From the NCBI RefSeq assembly GCF_020164485.1, contig NZ_JAIQZA010000020.1, positions 1 through 64,000 on the forward strand: a stretch of DNA of 64,000 nt, read 5' to 3'. Below are positions 53,912-63,639 of the stretch, piece after piece. The DNA is from Salegentibacter tibetensis (GTDB lineage Bacteria > Bacteroidota > Bacteroidia > Flavobacteriales > Flavobacteriaceae). The notes under the pieces were generated by a model. The model did no database searches and was not told where the DNA came from. It worked only from the letters and a program-made list of their open reading frames with translations. The translations under genes were made by a program, and so were the position numbers. Position 1 is the first letter of the stretch, and the number at the start of each line of letters is the position of its first letter.

Positions 53912-55108
53912 TTATTTTTTAAGTACTTCCTGTACTTTATCTGCTGCTTCCTGGAATTGTACTGCAGAGTGGATTTTAAATCCGCTATCATCAATTAATT
54001 TCTTTGCGATATCTGCATTGGTTCCCTGTAAACGCACAATAATTGGTACATCTATGGTATCTCCAAGGTTTTTGTAGGCATCTACAATTCCCTGCGCCAC
54101 ACGGTCACAACGAACAATTCCTCCAAAGATATTTACCAGGATGGCTTCAACTTTATCATCTTTTAAAATTAAACGGAAAGCTTCTTCAACTCGCTTCGCA
54201 TCAGCCGTACCACCAACGTCAAGGAAGTTAGCCGGCTCACCACCTGCTTGTTTAATAAGGTCCATTGTTGCCATTGCAAGTCCGGCACCGTTAACCATAC
54301 AACCAACGTTTCCGTCCAGGGCTACATAGTTAAGTCCAACTTCTTTAGCTTCAACTTCAGTTTGATTTTCTTCACGAATATCACGCATCTCAGCATAGTC
54401 TTTATGACGGAAAAGCGCATTATCATCAAGTGTTACTTTAGCATCTACTGCAAGAATTTTATCGTCACTGGTTTTTAAAACCGGGTTGATTTCAAAAAGT
54501 GAAGAATCAGATTTCTCGAAAGCAGTGTAAAGAGACATTACAAACTTGGTCATTTCTTTAAATGCAGTTCCGCTAAGTCCGAAATTAAAAGCGATTCTTC
54601 TTGCCTGGAAAGGCATTATTCCTGTAGAAGGATCTATTTCTTCGGTAAAGATTAAATGTGGAGTTTCTTCAGCCACGCTTTCAATATCCACACCACCTTC
54701 TGGAGAATACATAATCATATTACGACCGGTTGCACGGTTAAGCAATACAGACATATAATATTCTTCTGGCTCGTTGTCTCCTGGATAGTAAACATCCTCA
54801 GCAACTAACACCTGGTGGACTTTTTTACCTTCAGCAGAAGTTTGCGGAGTTACCAGGTTCATCCCAATAATGTTTCCAGCTACTTCCTCTACCTCTTTAA
54901 GGTTTTTTGCAAGTTTTACACCACCGCCTTTTCCACGGCCACCCGCGTGTACCTGGGCTTTTATAACGTGCCATCCGGTACCGGTTTGTTCGGTTAGTTC
55001 TTTGGCAGCATCTACGGCTTCTCTTGCATTATGGGCAACTAAACCACGTTGAATGCGTACGCCAAAACTGCTTAAAATCTCTTTTCCTTGATATTCGTGT
55101 ATGTTCAT
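53912..55108 (-). CDS. sucC: Succinyl-CoA ligase (ADP/GDP-forming) beta subunit
   Basis: A 398-residue subunit of the TCA cycle enzyme that makes ATP or GTP from succinyl-CoA. It has the ATP-grasp N-terminal domain (MNIHEYQGKEILSSFGV, then KAQVHAGGRGKGGGVKLA) and the C-terminal CoA-ligase domain with FLDVGGTADAKRVEEAF and NIFGGIVRCD. Full length. The alpha subunit gene sucD is not next to it, a separation common in Bacteroidota. Two TAnnTTTG boxes precede it. Confidence 0.97.
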   Translation of the reverse strand: MNIHEYQGKEILSSFGVRIQRGLVAHNAREAVDAAKELTEQTGTGWHVIKAQVHAGGRGKGGGVKLAKNLKEVEEVAGNIIGMNLVTPQTSAEGKKVHQVLVAEDVYYPGDNEPEEYYMSVLLNRATGRNMIMYSPEGGVDIESVAEETPHLIFTEEIDPSTGIMPFQARRIAFNFGLSGTAFKEMTKFVMSLYTAFEKSDSSLFEINPVLKTSDDKILAVDAKVTLDDNALFRHKDYAEMRDIREENQTEVEAKEVGLNYVALDGNVGCMVNGAGLAMATMDLIKQAGGEPANFLDVGGTADAKRVEEAFRLILKDDKVEAILVNIFGGIVRCDRVAQGIVDAYKNLGDTIDVPIIVRLQGTNADIAKKLIDDSGFKIHSAVQFQEAADKVQEVLKK

Positions 55109-55142
55109 AATCAGCTATTTCTTCAATATTTATTACGGTTAG

Positions 55143-55174
55143 CAAAAGTAGCAAATGTATAGCTATTGTACCAA
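55143..55174 (-). promoter_or_regulatory. Promoter region of sucC
   Basis: Minus strand: TTG (55174-55172), 21 bases, TACTTTTG (55150-55143). A second box TACATTTG (55159-55152) overlaps the spacer, so two start sites are possible. Confidence 0.55.
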
Positions 55175-55370
55175 TCTTTTTTAAGATATCCCCAGCCCTG
55201 CCATAATCTAATCCCGCTTAAAAATTTAGCATTTCATTAAGGATTATAAATTTTTAAAATCCACGCTATTACTACGATTTTCAAAACTATAAGCTTATCG
55301 TAGGTTTTTGCTCATTTTCTATGTTATTAGAATTATCCATTTTAATTTTATCCCTTGCTTAAAATTTAAC

Positions 55371-56549
55371 ATGAAAATGAAGAAAGCGCTTATTGCCCTG
55401 GCTATTGGAGGCTTTGGAATTGGAATGACCGAATTTGTAATTATGGGAATTCTTCCAGATGTAGCTTCGGCTTTAGATATCAGTATTCCACAGGCCGGGC
55501 ATTTTATCTCGGCTTACGCTTTAGGCGTGGTGGTAGGCGCTCCCCTGCTTACCGCTTTCGGCGGAAAATGGCCTGCGCATAAAACCCTGCTCCTACTTAT
55601 GGTATGGTTTACGGTTTTTAATTCGCTTTCTGCTTTTGCCAATTCTTACGAGTTATTACTTGTTTCCCGTTTTCTTTCTGGTTTACCACACGGAGCTTTC
55701 TTCGGAATTGGCGCAGTAGTTGCCGGCCAGCTGGCACGGCCAGGGAAATCGGCACAGGCCATCGCTATGATGTTTACAGGGCTTACCCTGGCCAATGTGT
55801 TTGGAGTACCACTTGGCACTTACTTAGGCCATAATTATAGCTGGAATGTTTCTTTTATGCTGGTGGGAGTAATTGGCTTACTGGCGATAGCCAGCGTAAA
55901 ATTCTGGATGCCGGAATTGCCTAAATCTTCTTCTGAAGGAATTAGAAAAGATCTCAACGTGCTAAAACGCGGCGAACTTTGGATGGTGGTTTTACTTACC
56001 ACAATTGGTACCGGTGGTTTTTTTGCATGGTATAGTTATATCGCGCCGTTAATCACCAATGTAGCGGGCCATCCTGAAGGGATTGTAAGTTATGTAATGA
56101 TTCTCGCCGGAGTTGGAATGGTAATCGGGAACCTGATTGGCGCTAAACTCGCCGAAAAATTTTCTCCTATATATGCAGTGATTATGAGTATGGTCCTTAT
56201 GGTTTTTGCTCTAATTACCAATGCTTATATAGCCGACAGCAAAATTGCCATTCTGGTCATGACCTTTCTTATCGCTACCATTGCTTTTTGTCTTTCTACT
56301 CCTATTCAAATGGTGATGATCAACTCAGCAAAAGGCTCGGAAAGCCTGGGCTCCTCTATGAATCAGAGCGCCTTTAATATGGGAAATGCTTCCGGGGCTT
56401 ATTTTGCAGGCTTACCCATCGCTTTTGGCTATAGTTTTACTTCGGCCTCATTAGTCGGTGCAGTTATGGCCGGATTGGGCGTTTTCATTGCTTTGGCAAT
56501 CATTCTAATCAGGAAGCGGAAAGAAAATGCTATTGCTGCCACGACTTAA
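55371..56549 (+). CDS. MFS transporter (AraJ/DHA1 type)
   Basis: A 392-residue major facilitator with twelve membrane segments. The first helix FGIGMTEFVIMGILPDVA and the loop GGKWPAHKTLLL fit the AraJ/YdhP/Bmr sugar or drug efflux branch. I start at the ATG at 55371 (MKMKKALIALAIGG); the frame stays open upstream but that part is not membrane-like. The substrate is unknown. A relic of the TCTCGATTATCGAG repeat separates it from lysA. Confidence 0.9.
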   Translation: MKMKKALIALAIGGFGIGMTEFVIMGILPDVASALDISIPQAGHFISAYALGVVVGAPLLTAFGGKWPAHKTLLLLMVWFTVFNSLSAFANSYELLLVSRFLSGLPHGAFFGIGAVVAGQLARPGKSAQAIAMMFTGLTLANVFGVPLGTYLGHNYSWNVSFMLVGVIGLLAIASVKFWMPELPKSSSEGIRKDLNVLKRGELWMVVLLTTIGTGGFFAWYSYIAPLITNVAGHPEGIVSYVMILAGVGMVIGNLIGAKLAEKFSPIYAVIMSMVLMVFALITNAYIADSKIAILVMTFLIATIAFCLSTPIQMVMINSAKGSESLGSSMNQSAFNMGNASGAYFAGLPIAFGYSFTSASLVGAVMAGLGVFIALAIILIRKRKENAIAATT

Positions 56550-56570
56550 GCAAACTCCGGAGCATTAAAA

Positions 56571-56584
56571 TCTCGATTATCGAG
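56571..56584. repeat. TCTCGATTATCGAG repeat, short copy
   Basis: TCTCGATTATCGAG identical to 17087-17100, preceded by CTCCGGAGCATTAAAA, a remnant of the CTCGGAGAATC block. It lies 117 bp before the lysA start. Confidence 0.6.
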
Positions 56585-56700
56585 TAGAAAGATGTTTTCT
56601 TTAAATATTAACAATTTAAAGGAATTCGTTATTTTTGAGACTTGCACTTGCGGGAGTTGAAATTTCTCCTGTTTTTTGCCACTTAAATTTTTCACCTGTT

Positions 56701-57924
56701 ATGACCAATCAAGATCTGCTTGCTGTTGCCAAAGAATTTGGAAGCCCCATATATGTTTATGATGCCGAAAAAATCGCTTTTCAGTATAACCGACTAAAAA
56801 ATGCATTTTCTGAGATTAAAGACCTGCGTATTCATTATGCGGTAAAAGCGCTTTCCAATATTTCTATTCTAAAATATTTGAATTCCCTGGGAAGTGGGAT
56901 GGACACAGTTTCGGTGCAGGAAGTAAAACTTGCCCTGGAAGCAGGAGTTGCTCCTAAAGATATTATTTATACACCCAACGGAGTTTCTTTAGAGGAAATT
57001 GAACAGGTGGTGCGATTAGGTGCTCAAATTAACATTGATAACCTTTCTATTCTGGAGCAATTTGGCGCCAAGCACCCAGATGTTCCGGTTTGTATTCGTA
57101 TTAATCCCCATATTTTGGCCGGCGGAAATTCTAAAATTTCTGTAGGTCACGTAGATTCCAAATTTGGGATTTCTATTCACCAGATGCCGCTTTTACTGCG
57201 TATTGTTGAAAATACCGGGATGAACATTAACGGAATCCATATGCACACCGGAAGCGATATTCTAGATATTGAAGTTTTTCTGCGTGCTTCTGAAATTCTT
57301 TTTGATTCGGCTAAAAACTTTAAAAACCTTGAATTCCTGGATTTTGGCAGCGGATTCAAAGTGCCTTATCGCGAAAATGATATTGAAACCGATATTGAAG
57401 AACTCGGAGAAAAACTTACCGAACGTTTTAAAAATTTCTGCAAAGAGTACGGGCGTGAACTTACCCTTGTTTTTGAACCGGGGAAGTTTTTAGTAAGTGA
57501 AGCCGGTAAATTCCTCACTAAAGTGAATGTGATAAAACAAACGACTTCAACCGTTTTCGCCGGAGTTGACACCGGATTCAATCACTTAATTCGACCAATG
57601 TTTTACGGATCGCACCACGATATTAAAAATGTTTCCAATCCAGAGGGAAAATTCAGGTTTTACTCTGTGGTAGGTTATATTTGCGAAACCGATACTTTTG
57701 CCAATAACCGCAGAATTGCCGAAATTACCGAAGGCGACATCCTCGCATTCAGCAACGCCGGTGCCTATTCTTTTTCGATGGCCAGCAATTTTAATTCGCG
57801 CTACCGCCCTGCTGAAATTTTATGGTACAATGGCAATGCCCATTTAATTAGGGAACGCGAAACCTTCGAGGATTTGTTGAGGCATCAAAAAGTAATTGAA
57901 TTCAGTGCTGAAACCATAGATTAG
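56701..57924 (+). CDS. lysA: Diaminopimelate decarboxylase
   Basis: A 407-residue PLP enzyme (fold type III) that makes lysine from meso-diaminopimelate. Schiff-base Lys49 in IHYAVKALSN; the PLP and substrate motifs HMHTGSDI, FLDFGSGFKVPY, EPGKFLVSEAGKF and the active-site cysteine motif CETDTFANN are all present. I start at the ATG at 56701 (MTNQDLLAVAKEFG); the frame is open 22 codons upstream without family similarity. Monocistronic. Confidence 0.95.
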   Translation: MTNQDLLAVAKEFGSPIYVYDAEKIAFQYNRLKNAFSEIKDLRIHYAVKALSNISILKYLNSLGSGMDTVSVQEVKLALEAGVAPKDIIYTPNGVSLEEIEQVVRLGAQINIDNLSILEQFGAKHPDVPVCIRINPHILAGGNSKISVGHVDSKFGISIHQMPLLLRIVENTGMNINGIHMHTGSDILDIEVFLRASEILFDSAKNFKNLEFLDFGSGFKVPYRENDIETDIEELGEKLTERFKNFCKEYGRELTLVFEPGKFLVSEAGKFLTKVNVIKQTTSTVFAGVDTGFNHLIRPMFYGSHHDIKNVSNPEGKFRFYSVVGYICETDTFANNRRIAEITEGDILAFSNAGAYSFSMASNFNSRYRPAEILWYNGNAHLIRERETFEDLLRHQKVIEFSAETID

Positions 57925-57967
57925 TTTTGTAGGATTCCGCATATATCAAATTGAAAAAATAATTTTT

Positions 57968-58345
57968 ATGGAAACGGTTTTTGAAAACAAGTGGTTTTAT
58001 AAGCTGCTCATCACTTATATTTTCCTTCTGCTTATCTGGAATACCTATATGGTTATTACCGGCAATTTTCTGGGCTTAATAGCAGTGGTTATAGAAATCG
58101 CCTTGTTATATCTCCTATTTAATAAACATAGGCTGACAAAAATCGTTATACATTTTTGGGCTATTTTACTAATGATAGGCCCGGGATTATCAATTATTGG
58201 ACTAGTTATAAAATTGACTTCAGGAGATAATTTAAATAGGATGGCAGATGACCTGGTACAATACTTACTGTTATTTACATTTGGAGTATTGATTTATTAT
58301 TTCAACAAAAAAACGGTTTTTGTAAGGGAAAAACAGTCAAATTAA
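57968..58345 (+). CDS. Small membrane protein of unknown function
   Basis: A 125-residue protein with four predicted helices (about 12-30, 34-50, 60-78 and 95-112) and a short basic tail. No conserved motif was recognised. It lies 43 bp after lysA and may be co-transcribed with it. Its ATG and hydrophobic pattern support a real gene, but it is not assigned to a family. Confidence 0.6.
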   Translation: METVFENKWFYKLLITYIFLLLIWNTYMVITGNFLGLIAVVIEIALLYLLFNKHRLTKIVIHFWAILLMIGPGLSIIGLVIKLTSGDNLNRMADDLVQYLLLFTFGVLIYYFNKKTVFVREKQSN

Positions 58346-58527
58346 ACCAGGGGCAAGTTTATTTATCATTAGGTTTTCCCAATCCACTTCGCAATTTAAG
58401 CTCAAGACATTAAGGTATATTAGAATCCAGACAGCTTGCGGAAAGCCCTGCCTAAACAAGATTTTCAGACAAACTTTTTTATTTTTATCCTACTTTACTT
58501 CGCCTGAAACTTTCTCTTAAATTTTCG

Positions 58528-58535
58528 TAATTTTG
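58528..58535 (+). promoter_or_regulatory. Promoter -7 box of mnmA
   Basis: TAATTTTG matches TAnnTTTG, 47 bp before the ATG at 58583. The 237-bp gap upstream holds no other clear feature. Confidence 0.45.
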
Positions 58536-58582
58536 CACACCCTTTTCCGACTTTATGCGGGAAGGATTTCAATTTTAGTTTT

Positions 58583-59770
58583 ATGAAGAAAGTGGTTGTA
58601 GGTTTATCGGGTGGAGTAGATTCCAGCGTTTCAGCTTATCTTTTGCAGCAGCAGGGCTACGAAGTGATCGGCCTTTTTATGAAGAACTGGCACGACGACT
58701 CGGTGACTATTTCTGACGAATGCCCCTGGCTGGACGATAGCAACGATGCGATGATGGTAGCCGATAAACTCGGGATTCCTTTTCAAACCGTAGATCTTAG
58801 CGAGCAATATAAAGAGCGTATTGTAGATTATATGTTCAACGAATATGAGCGTGGCCGCACCCCAAATCCCGATGTACTTTGCAACCGTGAGATCAAGTTC
58901 GATGTTTTTATGAAAATCGCCCTTTCCCTGGGCGCAGATTATGTGGCTACCGGGCATTATTGCCGCAAAGGGGAAATTCAGCAAAATGGCGAAACCATCT
59001 ATCAATTACTGGCCGGGAAAGACAATAATAAAGACCAGTCTTATTTTCTATGCCAGCTTACGCAAGAACAGCTTTCTAAAACCTTATTTCCCATTGGGGA
59101 ATTACAGAAATCTGAAGTAAGAAAAATCGCTTCGGACCAAAAATTGGTGACCGCCGATAAAAAAGATTCTCAGGGTTTATGTTTCATCGGAAAAGTACGA
59201 TTGCCGGATTTTCTTCAGCAGAAATTACAACCTAAAGAAGGAAAAATCATAGAAATTGAAGCCGAAAAAGATTTGTTTTCTACTGAAATTCCGGAATTCA
59301 GCAACAAAAAAGAAGAACTGGATTTTCTTGCCAAGAAATATGAATATTCTACTGAAGATGGAAAAGTAGTAGGGAAACATCAGGGCGCACATTACTTTAC
59401 AAAAGGACAGCGAAAAGGTCTTGCGGTAGGTGGCACGCCGGAACCACTGTTTGTTATCGATACCGATGTTAATGAAAACGTCATTTATACCGGGCAGGGA
59501 AAAAATCACCCGGGAATTTATAGAAAAGCGCTTTTTATCAATCAAGATGAAGTGCACTGGGTAAGAAAAGACCTGGCGGTTAATGCTGATGAAACTTTAA
59601 AAGTAAAAGCAAGAATTCGTTACCGACAACCGCTTCAGGATGCAACTTTACATCAAACTGAAAACGGAATGTACGTGGTTTTTGAAGAACCTCAGGCCTC
59701 AATAACTGAAGGACAGTTTGTGGCCTGGTATGAAGGTGAAGAATTATTAGGTTCCGGGGTTATTTCTTAA
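58583..59770 (+). CDS. mnmA: tRNA-specific 2-thiouridylase MnmA
   Basis: A 395-residue enzyme that puts sulfur on U34 of tRNAs for Lys, Glu and Gln. The ATP PP-loop [10 protein letters not shown] (8-17) activates the base; catalytic cysteines lie in VLCNREIKF (about 97-105) and GLCFIGK (about 195-201). A C-terminal domain has the motif [20 protein letters not shown]. Between them an insertion (about 215-260) is typical of the Bacteroidota form. Followed by the nitronate monooxygenase-like gene after 21 bp. Confidence 0.96.
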   Translation: MKKVVVGLSGGVDSSVSAYLLQQQGYEVIGLFMKNWHDDSVTISDECPWLDDSNDAMMVADKLGIPFQTVDLSEQYKERIVDYMFNEYERGRTPNPDVLCNREIKFDVFMKIALSLGADYVATGHYCRKGEIQQNGETIYQLLAGKDNNKDQSYFLCQLTQEQLSKTLFPIGELQKSEVRKIASDQKLVTADKKDSQGLCFIGKVRLPDFLQQKLQPKEGKIIEIEAEKDLFSTEIPEFSNKKEELDFLAKKYEYSTEDGKVVGKHQGAHYFTKGQRKGLAVGGTPEPLFVIDTDVNENVIYTGQGKNHPGIYRKALFINQDEVHWVRKDLAVNADETLKVKARIRYRQPLQDATLHQTENGMYVVFEEPQASITEGQFVAWYEGEELLGSGVIS

Positions 59771-59791
59771 ATTCGGAGAAAATTTAAGCAA

Positions 59792-60736
59792 ATGCCCAAA
59801 AATAAGATCACTCAGCTTTTTAATATTCAATATCCAATTATCCAGGCAGGAATGGTCTGGGCCAGCGGCTGGAGGCTTGCCAGCGCCGTCAGCAATGCCG
59901 GTGGACTCGGAATTATTGGCGCGGGATCTATGTATCCTGAAATTCTTAAAGAGCATATCGAAAAATGCAAAAAAGCAACCGATAAACCATTTGCGGTAAA
60001 CGTACCTCTCCTCTATCCTGATATCGATAAAATTATGGAAATCATTATCCAGGAGAAAGTGGAGATCGTTTTTACATCTGCCGGAAATCCTAAAACCTGG
60101 ACCAAACATTTACAGGAACACAGTATTAAAGTGGTGCACGTAGTAAGCGGAGTGAAATTTGCGCTAAAGTCTCAGGAAGCCGGTGTAGATGCCGTTGTTG
60201 CTGAAGGGTTTGAAGCAGGAGGGCATAACGGTCGTGATGAAACTACAACTTTCACTTTAATCCCTATGGTGAAAGAGAAGATCGATATTCCTTTAATAGC
60301 TGCAGGCGGAATCGCCACCGGCCGTGGAATGCTGGCAGCAATGGTTCTGGGCGCAAATGCCGTGCAGGTAGGTAGCCGCTTTGTGGCTACACCAGAAGCT
60401 TCTTCACATAAGAATTTTAAGGAAATGGTGGTAAAAGCCCAGGAAGGAGATACTAAACTTACTCTCAAGGAACTGGCTCCCGTTAGATTATTGAAAAATA
60501 AATTCTTTGAAGATATTCAGAAATTATATACCACAAATCCTTCAAAAGAACAGCTTATAGAACTGTTAGGTCGGGCCCGTGCTAAAAAAGGAATGTTTGA
60601 AGGCGATCTCGAAGAAGGAGAACTTGAAATTGGCCAGATTTCAGGTTTAATTCACGAAATAAAACCCGCTGCTGAAATTGTAAAAGAAATGATGGAAGAA
60701 TTTGAAAGAGCCAAGAAGGAAGTTTCAGGTCTTTAA
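59792..60736 (+). CDS. Nitronate monooxygenase-family FMN protein
   Basis: A 314-residue FMN-binding TIM barrel of the NPD/FabK family. Motifs: YPIIQAGMVWASGWRLASAV at the start, AVVAEGFEAGGHNGRDE (catalytic His about 146) and the FMN phosphate-binding GGIATGRGMLAAMVLGANAV. It may oxidise alkyl nitronates or act like enoyl reductase FabK; sequence alone does not decide. Its stop overlaps the stop of the opposing DUF922 gene by 4 bp. Confidence 0.9.
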   Translation: MPKNKITQLFNIQYPIIQAGMVWASGWRLASAVSNAGGLGIIGAGSMYPEILKEHIEKCKKATDKPFAVNVPLLYPDIDKIMEIIIQEKVEIVFTSAGNPKTWTKHLQEHSIKVVHVVSGVKFALKSQEAGVDAVVAEGFEAGGHNGRDETTTFTLIPMVKEKIDIPLIAAGGIATGRGMLAAMVLGANAVQVGSRFVATPEASSHKNFKEMVVKAQEGDTKLTLKELAPVRLLKNKFFEDIQKLYTTNPSKEQLIELLGRARAKKGMFEGDLEEGELEIGQISGLIHEIKPAAEIVKEMMEEFERAKKEVSGL

Positions 60737-61272
60737 CTGGAATACTTACTAAGTTTATCTAATTCCTGCTTTACAAACGCTCGCCATTTAAACTCGGCTT
60801 CTTTGTTAATACTGTGATTGGTTTCTCTATCAAACTGCGCTTGCATTTGTCTACGCTGTTTTTCTATTTCAGAATAAATAGCCTCCAATTCTTTTTTCAT
60901 GTTGCCACCAGGTTCGTAGGCCTCCAGCGCTTTTCTAAGTTTACGGGCGTGTAATTCGGTGATATCAAAATGCAGTTGCTCGTGTGCAAGCAAATAGTCT
61001 ACTTCCTCAATCTCCTTTACCCAGGATCTATTTGGATAAAAATTACTTCCAATTTCATAATTAAGTTCTATCCCGCTGTTGCTTTCCGTAGAATTCCATG
61101 AAAATGATAGTCCAGAATTTGTGTTGGCTCTATAGGGAAGATGTCTTTTAGGACTTGCCTTAAAATCGCTCCAGTTTAAAGGTTTTTCTGCGTTCCAGCT
61201 TACTTTTTCATTTTCCTGCGCCAAAACCGGCATAGCGAAAACAAAAATGAGTAAGAAGAGCCAGGGTTTCAT
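60733..61272 (-). CDS. DUF922-like exported protein with an HEQLH motif
   Basis: A 179-residue protein with a signal peptide (cleaved near VLAQ, residue 19). The central motif LLAHEQLHFDITELHARKL places HExxH at residues 97-101, the pattern of zinc metalloproteases and of DUF922. Protease activity is inference. It overlaps osmC-like by 4 bp (start) and shares TTAA with the opposing gene's stop. Last gene of the guaA-LysM-OsmC run. Confidence 0.75.
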   Translation of the reverse strand: MKPWLFLLIFVFAMPVLAQENEKVSWNAEKPLNWSDFKASPKRHLPYRANTNSGLSFSWNSTESNSGIELNYEIGSNFYPNRSWVKEIEEVDYLLAHEQLHFDITELHARKLRKALEAYEPGGNMKKELEAIYSEIEKQRRQMQAQFDRETNHSINKEAEFKWRAFVKQELDKLSKYSS

Positions 61273-61670
61273 AAATAATTAAAGCTAATAAGCTTCTCCA
61301 TATCCGGGTGAAGACTTTCCAATACAGGACAGGTTTTAGCAGTGTGTTCAAGAATTTTGCGTGATTTTTCAGAATAAGATTCAGGGAAAGTAATCGCAAT
61401 CTCCACCTTAGAAATTCGCCTGGGATTGGCAGCCATGGTTTTAGTCACCTCTGCAGTGGTACCGTTTAAATTCACTTTTAGATCTTCTGCCTTAATCCCC
61501 ATCACGGTAATCATACAACTCGCCAGAGCTGTCGCTACTGTATCGGTAGGAGAAAATGCCTCGCCTTTACCGTGGTTATCGGTGGGAGCATCGGTAATGA
61601 TTTTAGCACCGCTTTTAAGATGCTCGGCTTCGGTTCTTAGACTTCCGGTGTAGACAACTTTACTGGTCAT
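61269..61670 (-). CDS. OsmC-family peroxide reductase-like protein
   Basis: A 133-residue OsmC/Ohr-fold protein. The two catalytic cysteines are visible, Cys52 in ALASCMITVMGI and Cys114 in TAKTCPVLESLH, so it should reduce organic or inorganic hydroperoxides through a disulfide. It is the plain OsmC-type, not clearly Ohr. The start overlaps the end of the LysM gene by 11 bp and the stop overlaps the next start, so it is translated as part of the operon. Confidence 0.93.
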   Translation of the reverse strand: MTSKVVYTGSLRTEAEHLKSGAKIITDAPTDNHGKGEAFSPTDTVATALASCMITVMGIKAEDLKVNLNGTTAEVTKTMAANPRRISKVEIAITFPESYSEKSRKILEHTAKTCPVLESLHPDMEKLISFNYL

Positions 61671-63639
61671 TAGCCACGTTTAAATTAAGTTCCTCATCTA
61701 TATTCATAATATAAACGGCGTCGTTGTAAAAACCACCATTGGGTTTCGAGGAATAATGAAATTTGTTCTCGTGATATTCAGTAAAACCTTTATACTTTTC
61801 AAACGATTCATAAAGATCTTTGGCTGAAGCAAGTCTCAGTAAAATATCTAAAGTAAGATCATAACCTCTAATCACATATTGATTAGGAATCATATCAAAT
61901 TCTTCCTTGTAATTTTTAATGAATTCATCGGAAGAAGTTGTATCAAACTCCTTATCTACCGAAGGATAATGGAAATTAAGTCGGCCCAAATGCTGATTAT
62001 CTACAATATCATCTTCAAAAGAGCTATTTCTGTTAGTAGTTAATAATTTAATTTTGTGACCTCTGGCCAAACGATTTAATGCTGAAGTGGCACTGCTTAA
62101 CAAACCTATATTCGAGGATTCAAGGATCACCCAGTTTTCCTGGGTTTTAGAAAGCTGAGCCTGAATTTTTTCGGCGCTTAAATAAGCTTCAGCAGGAAGA
62201 ATAACTCTTGAATTTGGTAAAATTTGGGTTAGTTCATTTTTTACCTGGTTTTTAGCCCCATCAGCAATAATTATCACATTTTTCCCGATCGAATTTTTTT
62301 CCAGATAATCGAACATCGCATTCTTTAAGATTTCATCGGTAGGACGCGACTGAAAAAGATTTTGATAAGATCGCATTTCACGATCAGACAAAGGACTTAT
62401 CACGGGAACATTGTATTGGGTTAATTTAGAAGCCGCTGCTTCAATGGTATTCTGCAATAAAGGTCCAATAACTGCGTCTACATTCCTAAAATCGTTGGAG
62501 TTGATAATATTGGTAACTTCCTGAACACTTCTGCGGGTATCATAAGTTTTTAGTTGGGTAGAAATTCCGAGGCTTTTAGCTTTTTCTACAGCCATACGCA
62601 CTCCGCTGTAAAAATCTAAAGAAATACGCAGCACGCGGTCATCTAAAATCGCGTCTTTATAATTTGAAGTAGAATCACTTTCTATTTGATGCAGGCTATA
62701 GGGCAATAGTACCACGAGCTCTTTCGTATCAAAATTGCTCAAATTATCAGAAAGCTCTAATCTTGCATTGGCATCTGCAGCTTCAGAATCATATGCTAAT
62801 TCTTCCGTTTCACCTTCCTTACCCTCTCCTAAACCGGTGTTAGGAACCTTTAAAACCATTCCTATTTTTAGGCCATCTTCCAATGCAGGGTTTAAAGAAA
62901 TAAGTGAATCCTGGGGAACATCAAACTTTCGGGAAAGTCCGAATAAGGTTTCCTTAGGTTTTACCTGATAAAATTCAAAAACCTCATCGGTTAAAATTAC
63001 CGGTTCATCTAAAACATCGGTGCCCACACGTATCATTACGCCGGGGTGCAGTACATCTACCTTTGGGTTCAATTCTTCCAATTCCTTTACAGTAAGGCCA
63101 TATTTACGGGCAATCCCGTATTTGGTTTCCTTCGGTAAAACAACGTGCTCACGAGTTTCTGAAGTTTGTGGCTTATTGGTAACCGGAATATTCAGAGTTT
63201 CAGAAGAAGCTATTTCTGTATTTGTTGCGCCCTGCTTTGGCTGCGGAATTAAAATTTCCTCTCCGCGCCGTAATTCTTCAGAATATAAATGCTTATTAAA
63301 CCTTTTAATCTCATCAATTTCAACATTATAATCCTTAGAAAGTCGGTATAAAGTTTCTTTTCGCTTTACCGTGTGGGTGATAAACTGAATATCTTCGTTT
63401 TCCGCGGAAAGCTCTTCCTTTTTACTTAATGGAATTACCAGTTTTGAAGACACCTCTAAATTGCCTTTTGCATCCGGATTATATTTATAGATCGCTTCTT
63501 CTGAAATATTGTAGGATTTAGCGATGCTGTAAACAGTTTCCCCGGCTTCTACCGTATGGTATTTAAATTCCTGGGCTGAAGCAGAAAGACTGGACAGCTG
63601 AAATAAAAAACAAACAATTAAAAGGTATTTCATATTCAT
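61660..63639 (-). CDS. Exported four-LysM / periplasmic-binding-protein fusion
   Basis: A 659-residue protein. Signal peptide (YLLIVCFLFQLSSLSASAQ); four LysM domains for peptidoglycan binding (about 27-72, 88-135, 165-210 and 220-268, each with a GETVYSIAK or KETLYRLSK-type start); then a type 1 periplasmic-binding-protein fold (about 315-650) resembling ABC ligand receptors (VDAVIGPLLQNTIEAAASKL, VPVISPLSDREM). I start at the ATG at 63639; 27 upstream codons would read through a palindromic repeat. No catalytic domain. It would sit in the cell wall and bind a small molecule; the ligand is unknown. Confidence 0.9.
   Translation of the reverse strand: MNMKYLLIVCFLFQLSSLSASAQEFKYHTVEAGETVYSIAKSYNISEEAIYKYNPDAKGNLEVSSKLVIPLSKKEELSAENEDIQFITHTVKRKETLYRLSKDYNVEIDEIKRFNKHLYSEELRRGEEILIPQPKQGATNTEIASSETLNIPVTNKPQTSETREHVVLPKETKYGIARKYGLTVKELEELNPKVDVLHPGVMIRVGTDVLDEPVILTDEVFEFYQVKPKETLFGLSRKFDVPQDSLISLNPALEDGLKIGMVLKVPNTGLGEGKEGETEELAYDSEAADANARLELSDNLSNFDTKELVVLLPYSLHQIESDSTSNYKDAILDDRVLRISLDFYSGVRMAVEKAKSLGISTQLKTYDTRRSVQEVTNIINSNDFRNVDAVIGPLLQNTIEAAASKLTQYNVPVISPLSDREMRSYQNLFQSRPTDEILKNAMFDYLEKNSIGKNVIIIADGAKNQVKNELTQILPNSRVILPAEAYLSAEKIQAQLSKTQENWVILESSNIGLLSSATSALNRLARGHKIKLLTTNRNSSFEDDIVDNQHLGRLNFHYPSVDKEFDTTSSDEFIKNYKEEFDMIPNQYVIRGYDLTLDILLRLASAKDLYESFEKYKGFTEYHENKFHYSSKPNGGFYNDAVYIMNIDEELNLNVANDQ

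Noticed and set aside
56635-56700. N-terminal extension of LysA
   Set aside because: No family likeness; the ATG at 56701 fits the usual start.
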